Positions 61,188-64,000 of a stretch of DNA of 64,000 nucleotides are shown here, piece after piece (position 1 is the stretch's first letter; each line of letters begins with the position of its first letter). The notes under the pieces were generated by a model. It made no database searches, had not been told where the DNA came from, and worked only from the letters and a program-made list of their open reading frames with translations. The translations under genes and the position numbers were made by a program. Source of the stretch: Nonomuraea fuscirosea (GTDB taxonomy: Bacteria; Actinomycetota; Actinomycetes; Streptosporangiales; Streptosporangiaceae); assembly GCF_003001935.1 (NCBI RefSeq), contig NZ_PVNG01000010.1, forward strand, positions 62,001-126,000, given 5' to 3'.

Positions 61188-61738
61188 CAATGCTCACTTT
61201 CGTACGGCATGACCCAGAAGAATTCGCCGTCTTTGTCGTAGTCGAAGATGAGTGCGTTCTGGCCGCGGGCAAGGCGGTCCTGACCGGTCGTGCGCACCTG
61301 TACGACCGCGGACGAGCCGTCGGCGGCGGTGACCTCGGCCTGGCCGAAGTCCGGGGTGGCCGTGCCCGTGCGTACCACGCACATCTGGCCGACGAAGTCG
61401 CCGCGCGAGTGCCGGTCCCCTTCGGGAAACAGCCTGCGTAACGGCACCACGAGGCCGCGAACGGTGAACCAGGCGGCGGCCGCGGCGGCGAAGGGGACGG
61501 CGATCAGCGGGCCACCGCTCACCAGCACGCTGCCGATCAGGCAGAGCAGCCAGGCGAACGCGATGAGCAGCGACAGCGTGATCCCGGCCGGAACTCCCCC
61601 GAGTCCCAGCCACGTGGCGTCGTCCTCCAGCTCGAACAGGCCGGTGATGACAACCAGCCAGTAAGCGGCGACGACCACGAGAAGAAAACTGAAAATGACA
61701 GTCGGAAAGCTCAGTGCGATGGTGAAGAAGTCGGTCAT
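61187..61738 (-). CDS. NfeD-like/OB-fold membrane protein
   Basis: A 183-residue protein with about three membrane segments (residues 9-32, 47-72, 76-95) followed by a C-terminal soluble domain of about 75 residues (GDFVGQMCVVRTGTATPDFG, QVRTTGQDRLARGQNALI) with OB-fold character, as in NfeD/YqiJ proteins that partner flotillins. ATG at 61738 follows GAGGCGGG. It is the first gene of the flotillin operon, with a promoter region marked by a palindrome. Confidence 0.8.
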   Translation of the reverse strand: MTDFFTIALSFPTVIFSFLLVVVAAYWLVVITGLFELEDDATWLGLGGVPAGITLSLLIAFAWLLCLIGSVLVSGGPLIAVPFAAAAAAWFTVRGLVVPLRRLFPEGDRHSRGDFVGQMCVVRTGTATPDFGQAEVTAADGSSAVVQVRTTGQDRLARGQNALIFDYDKDGEFFWVMPYESEH

Positions 61739-61781
61739 CCCGCCTCGGTATACCAGATCCCCCTGTGTACGTCCTGTCGGA

Positions 61782-61797
61782 CTATATCTAGATAAAG
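61782..61797. promoter_or_regulatory. Palindrome over the flotillin operon promoter
   Basis: CTATATCT/AGATAAAG is a 16-bp palindrome with one mismatched pair. On the minus strand it contains a TATAGT -10-like box, about 45 bp upstream of the NfeD-like gene. A repressor at this site would block the operon. No obvious regulator gene is adjacent. Confidence 0.45.
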
Positions 61798-61835
61798 CGC
61801 TACTAAAGAAGAAAGTTCCCAAAACGATAAGGCAC

Positions 61836-61866
61836 TTGACCTCAACCATGGTTGAGCGTGCAGGCT
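61836..61866 (+). promoter_or_regulatory. SoxR-type promoter for the quinone oxidoreductase
   Basis: TTGACC (61836-61841) and CAGGCT (61861-61866) are separated by 19 bp, the long spacer of MerR/SoxR-regulated promoters. The spacer holds the perfect 16-bp palindrome CTCAACCATGGTTGAG (61841-61856), close to the SoxR box CCTCAAGTTAACTTGAGG. The predicted transcription start coincides with the ATG at 61874. Confidence 0.7.
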
Positions 61867-61873
61867 CGCAGGC

Positions 61874-62797
61874 ATGAGCGAACTGATGCGGGCGGCGGCG
61901 TTCACCGAGCCGGGCGGCCCCGAGGTGCTGAAGGTGATGGAGCTGCCCGCGCCCCAGGCGGGGCCCGGCCAGGTGCGGGTGCGCGTGCGGGCGGCCGGTG
62001 TGCAGCCCTTCGACACGGCCGTACGCCAGGGCTGGCTGCCGCCGTACATCGAGGACCCGGGCTATCCGCGCGTCCCTGGCAACGAGTTCGCCGGGGTGGT
62101 GGACCAGGTGGGCGAGGACGTGACCGGGGTGGCGCCGGGCGGTGACGTGCTCGGGTTCACCGCGCTGCACGCCTACGCCGAGTACGTCGTCGTGCCGGCG
62201 GCCAACGTGACGCCCAAGCCGCGGGCCGTGCCGTGGGAGGTGGCCGGCGGGCTGACCGCCGGCGTGCAGACGGCCGAGCTGGCCATCGACGGGCTGGGAC
62301 TGGCCGAGGGCGAGACGCTGCTCGTGCACGCCGCGGCCGGCGCCGTGGGCACGGCGGCCGTGCAGATCGCGCGCAGGCGCGGGGCCACCGTCATCGGCAC
62401 CGCGCGCGAGGTCAATCACGACTACCTGCGCGCGCTCGGGGCCGTCCCCGTCGAGTACGGCGAGGGCCTGGCCGAACGGGTGCGCGCCCTCGCGCCGGGC
62501 GGGATCGACGCGGTCCTCGACGGGGCCGGCGGGCACGCGCTGGAGGTCTCGCTCGACCTGGTCGCAGACCGCGGGCGCATCGTGACGCTGGTCGAGCACG
62601 ACAAGGCGGCCGCGCTGGGCGTCCGGCTGGTCAGGGGCGACCGCTCGGCCGAGCGGCTCGGACGTTACGCCCGGCTGTGCGCGGAGGGGGAGTTCACCTT
62701 CCCGGTACGGAGGGCGTACCGGCTGGAGGAGGCCGCGGACGCGCACCGCGAGGTCGAGACCGGCCACGGCCAGGGCAAGATCGTCCTCACCATCTAG
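61874..62797 (+). CDS. NAD(P)H quinone oxidoreductase / MDR-type reductase
   Basis: A 307-residue medium-chain reductase. The coenzyme fold is LVHAAAGAVGTAAVQIARRR (about residues 151-170), plus the typical FAGVVDQVGEDVTGVAPGG start. No zinc ligand set is visible, so it belongs to the quinone/enoyl reductase branch. The likely SoxR-controlled promoter suggests a role against redox-cycling compounds. ATG at 61874, likely leaderless. It overlaps the convergent kinase gene by 11 bp. Confidence 0.88.
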   Translation: MSELMRAAAFTEPGGPEVLKVMELPAPQAGPGQVRVRVRAAGVQPFDTAVRQGWLPPYIEDPGYPRVPGNEFAGVVDQVGEDVTGVAPGGDVLGFTALHAYAEYVVVPAANVTPKPRAVPWEVAGGLTAGVQTAELAIDGLGLAEGETLLVHAAAGAVGTAAVQIARRRGATVIGTAREVNHDYLRALGAVPVEYGEGLAERVRALAPGGIDAVLDGAGGHALEVSLDLVADRGRIVTLVEHDKAAALGVRLVRGDRSAERLGRYARLCAEGEFTFPVRRAYRLEEAADAHREVETGHGQGKIVLTI

Positions 62798-63710
62798 CCC
62801 GCATCGCCATCGCCACCTGCACCTGGACGCCGTCCGGCTCATGGCCGTCCTCCAGACACCACAGCAGGTCCTGCAGCACCCGCCCGAGTGTCCATCCGGC
62901 GGCCCGGCGCCGGTCGAGGCCGAGCGCGTCCACCATGAAGTCGAAGCGCCGCAGCACCTCCCGCGGCGCGTCGCCGGTGGCCAGCACCTCGTCCCACCGG
63001 TTGTGCAGGGCGGGCAGCAGTTCGAACGCCGGGTCGCCGGCCAGCGGCTTGGGATCGATGGCCAGCCACGGCTCCCGCTCGCCGGCCAGCACGTTGTCAT
63101 AGTGCAGGTCCCAGTGCAGCAGCCGGTCACCCCCCTCCGCCGCCGGGCCGGAGACGAGATCGGCGACCGCCGAGGCGCACACGCCGACCCAGTAGCGCTC
63201 CTCGTCCGGAACCGGCTTCCCGGCGATCCGCTCCGCGCGCTCCAGCATCGCCCGCGCGATGTCGTCCAGCCGGCGCACGCCCTCGGGCGCGGGATGGGCC
63301 ACCAGCCGGCGCAGCAGCCCGGACAGGACGTTCAGAGCCTCCATGACGTCGGGCACGGCGGCCAGGGAACGGCCGCCGTCGAGCCGTTCGAGCAGCATGG
63401 TGCCGGTCTCAGGGTCGGCGTCGAGCAGCCGCACCGAGCCGTCGCCCGCCCACGTTTGCAGGGCCAGCCCCTCGTGCACGGTCTCGGGGGTGACAGGCTG
63501 CAGCTTGAGCACGGCCTTCGTGCCGTCGGCGCGTACGACGGGCTGGACGAGCGCCATGATCCCGTGCCGAGGCCCGCCGTCGGGGCGCAGGTCCCACTCG
63601 TCGAGATAGCGCTCGGCGAGGGCAGGCAGCCCGGCGGTCCACGCCACGCCGGCCTCGCCGCCGTACTTCAGGTGCGCGGCGGCCAGCGCGCCGGGGATCT
63701 CGATGGGCAT
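62787..63710 (-). CDS. Aminoglycoside/hydroxyurea phosphotransferase-like kinase
   Basis: A 307-residue APH-fold kinase of the streptomycin 6-kinase/hydroxyurea group (PF04655-like). The catalytic loop is HWDLHYDN (residues 199-206; Asp201 is catalytic, Asn206 binds metal) followed by AIDPKPLAGDPAFELLPALH (the DFG-like Asp). Such genes often give drug resistance, but actinobacteria carry several with unknown natural substrates. ATG at 63710. Confidence 0.82.
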   Translation of the reverse strand: MPIEIPGALAAAHLKYGGEAGVAWTAGLPALAERYLDEWDLRPDGGPRHGIMALVQPVVRADGTKAVLKLQPVTPETVHEGLALQTWAGDGSVRLLDADPETGTMLLERLDGGRSLAAVPDVMEALNVLSGLLRRLVAHPAPEGVRRLDDIARAMLERAERIAGKPVPDEERYWVGVCASAVADLVSGPAAEGGDRLLHWDLHYDNVLAGEREPWLAIDPKPLAGDPAFELLPALHNRWDEVLATGDAPREVLRRFDFMVDALGLDRRRAAGWTLGRVLQDLLWCLEDGHEPDGVQVQVAMAMRARW

Positions 63711-63733
63711 GAGCGCGGCCCAGGGACTGCCGT

Positions 63734-64000
63734 CTAGAAGTGCCAGGGGAAGGGCGACCAGTCGGGCTCGCGCTTCTCCAGGAACGAGTCACGGCCCTCG
63801 GCCGCCTCAGCCGTCATGTACGCCAGCCGCGTCGCCTCGCCCGCGAACACCTGCTGCCCCACGAGCCCGTCGTCCACGGCGTTGAAGGCGAACTTGAGCA
63901 TCCGCTGCGCGGTCGGCGACTTGCCGTTGATCTTGCGCGCCCACTCCAGGGCCGTCGTCTCCAGCTCCTCGTGCGGCACCACGGCGTTGACCATGCCCAT
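63734..64000 (-). CDS. menB: 1,4-dihydroxy-2-naphthoyl-CoA synthase, C-terminal part
   Basis: The last 88 codons of a gene that enters from the right edge. MVNAVVPHEELETTALEWAR, KSPTAQRMLKFAFNAVDDGL, FAGEATRLAYMTAEAAEGRD and FLEKREPDWSPFPWHF match the MenB crotonase, which closes the naphthoquinone ring in menaquinone synthesis. The beginning lies outside the window. Confidence 0.85.
   Translation of the reverse strand: MGMVNAVVPHEELETTALEWARKINGKSPTAQRMLKFAFNAVDDGLVGQQVFAGEATRLAYMTAEAAEGRDSFLEKREPDWSPFPWHF

Noticed and set aside
59340..61241. 633-codon plus-strand open frame opposite the flotillin gene
   Set aside because: Leu/Gly/Asp-rich shadow of the coiled coil; no start signal or family features.
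1..64000. Insertion sequences, prophage or integrated plasmid
   Set aside because: No transposase, integrase, phage structural gene or direct-repeat attachment site was seen; the tRNA-Ser has no integrase beside it.

Overview
The window is about 64 kb of very GC-rich DNA with dense, GC3-rich genes on both strands and frequent GTG starts. Its gene content points to an actinomycete: AfsR/SARP regulators, three luciferase-like (LLM) oxidoreductases, a SCO5389-family gene, DUF5063, a short SRP RNA, and a tRNA-Ser / SRP RNA / dnaX / ybaB / recR / lysC / asd backbone. The Streptosporangiaceae (for example Nonomuraea) fit best, but that placement is inference from gene content and not a search result.

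Layout. 0-11 kb: N-terminus of a YpfJ-like zinc metallopeptidase, a LysE exporter, an LLM oxidoreductase, a large SARP/NB-ARC/TPR regulator, a HIT protein, a MazG-like enzyme, poorly characterised genes, a transglutaminase-like protein and an MFS transporter. 11.5-20.1 kb: conserved housekeeping block (tRNA-Ser(GGA), SRP RNA, dnaX, ybaB, recR, DUF5063, lysC, asd), interrupted by an inverted GAF/winged-helix regulator. 20-34 kb: accessory and metabolic genes, including a secreted M15-like peptidase with decapeptide repeats, TetR/LLM/amidase, amidohydrolase, tyrosine phosphatase, SURF1, HxlR, a GNAT/TetR/2-hydroxyacid dehydrogenase set, an Asp-type alpha/beta hydrolase and a PrmC-like methyltransferase. 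34-54 kb: a second SARP regulator flanked by two similar repeat blocks, GNAT, an aminotransferase divergent from its LysR neighbour, rnhB, LLM, SCO5389, a P-loop ATPase behind Zur-like boxes, an LCP protein, methyltransferase, MFS, polyprenyl synthase, flavoprotein, serine hydrolase, LysR/dapA-like, and FAD monooxygenase/MarR. 54-62 kb: a tightly coupled three-gene operon of an NfeD-like membrane protein, a flotillin and a 1619-residue AAA+ 'DNA repair ATPase'. 62-64 kb: a quinone oxidoreductase behind a SoxR-type promoter, an APH-type kinase and the C-terminus of menB.

How genes work together. dnaX, recR and ybaB are replication/repair factors. lysC and asd feed diaminopimelate and lysine synthesis, and a separate dapA-like gene sits near 52 kb. 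The NfeD-flotillin-ATPase genes overlap at their start and stop codons and very probably make one membrane-associated complex. Several regulators sit next to clean palindromes (MarR, HxlR, two TetR systems, LysR), which gives testable local circuits.

The most interesting items are the flotillin/AAA+ operon, two Zur-like boxes before a SIMIBI ATPase, a SoxR-type promoter that predicts a leaderless quinone reductase mRNA, 11-bp-phased direct repeats beside both SARP genes, and small tandem repeats lying at the 3' ends of several genes.
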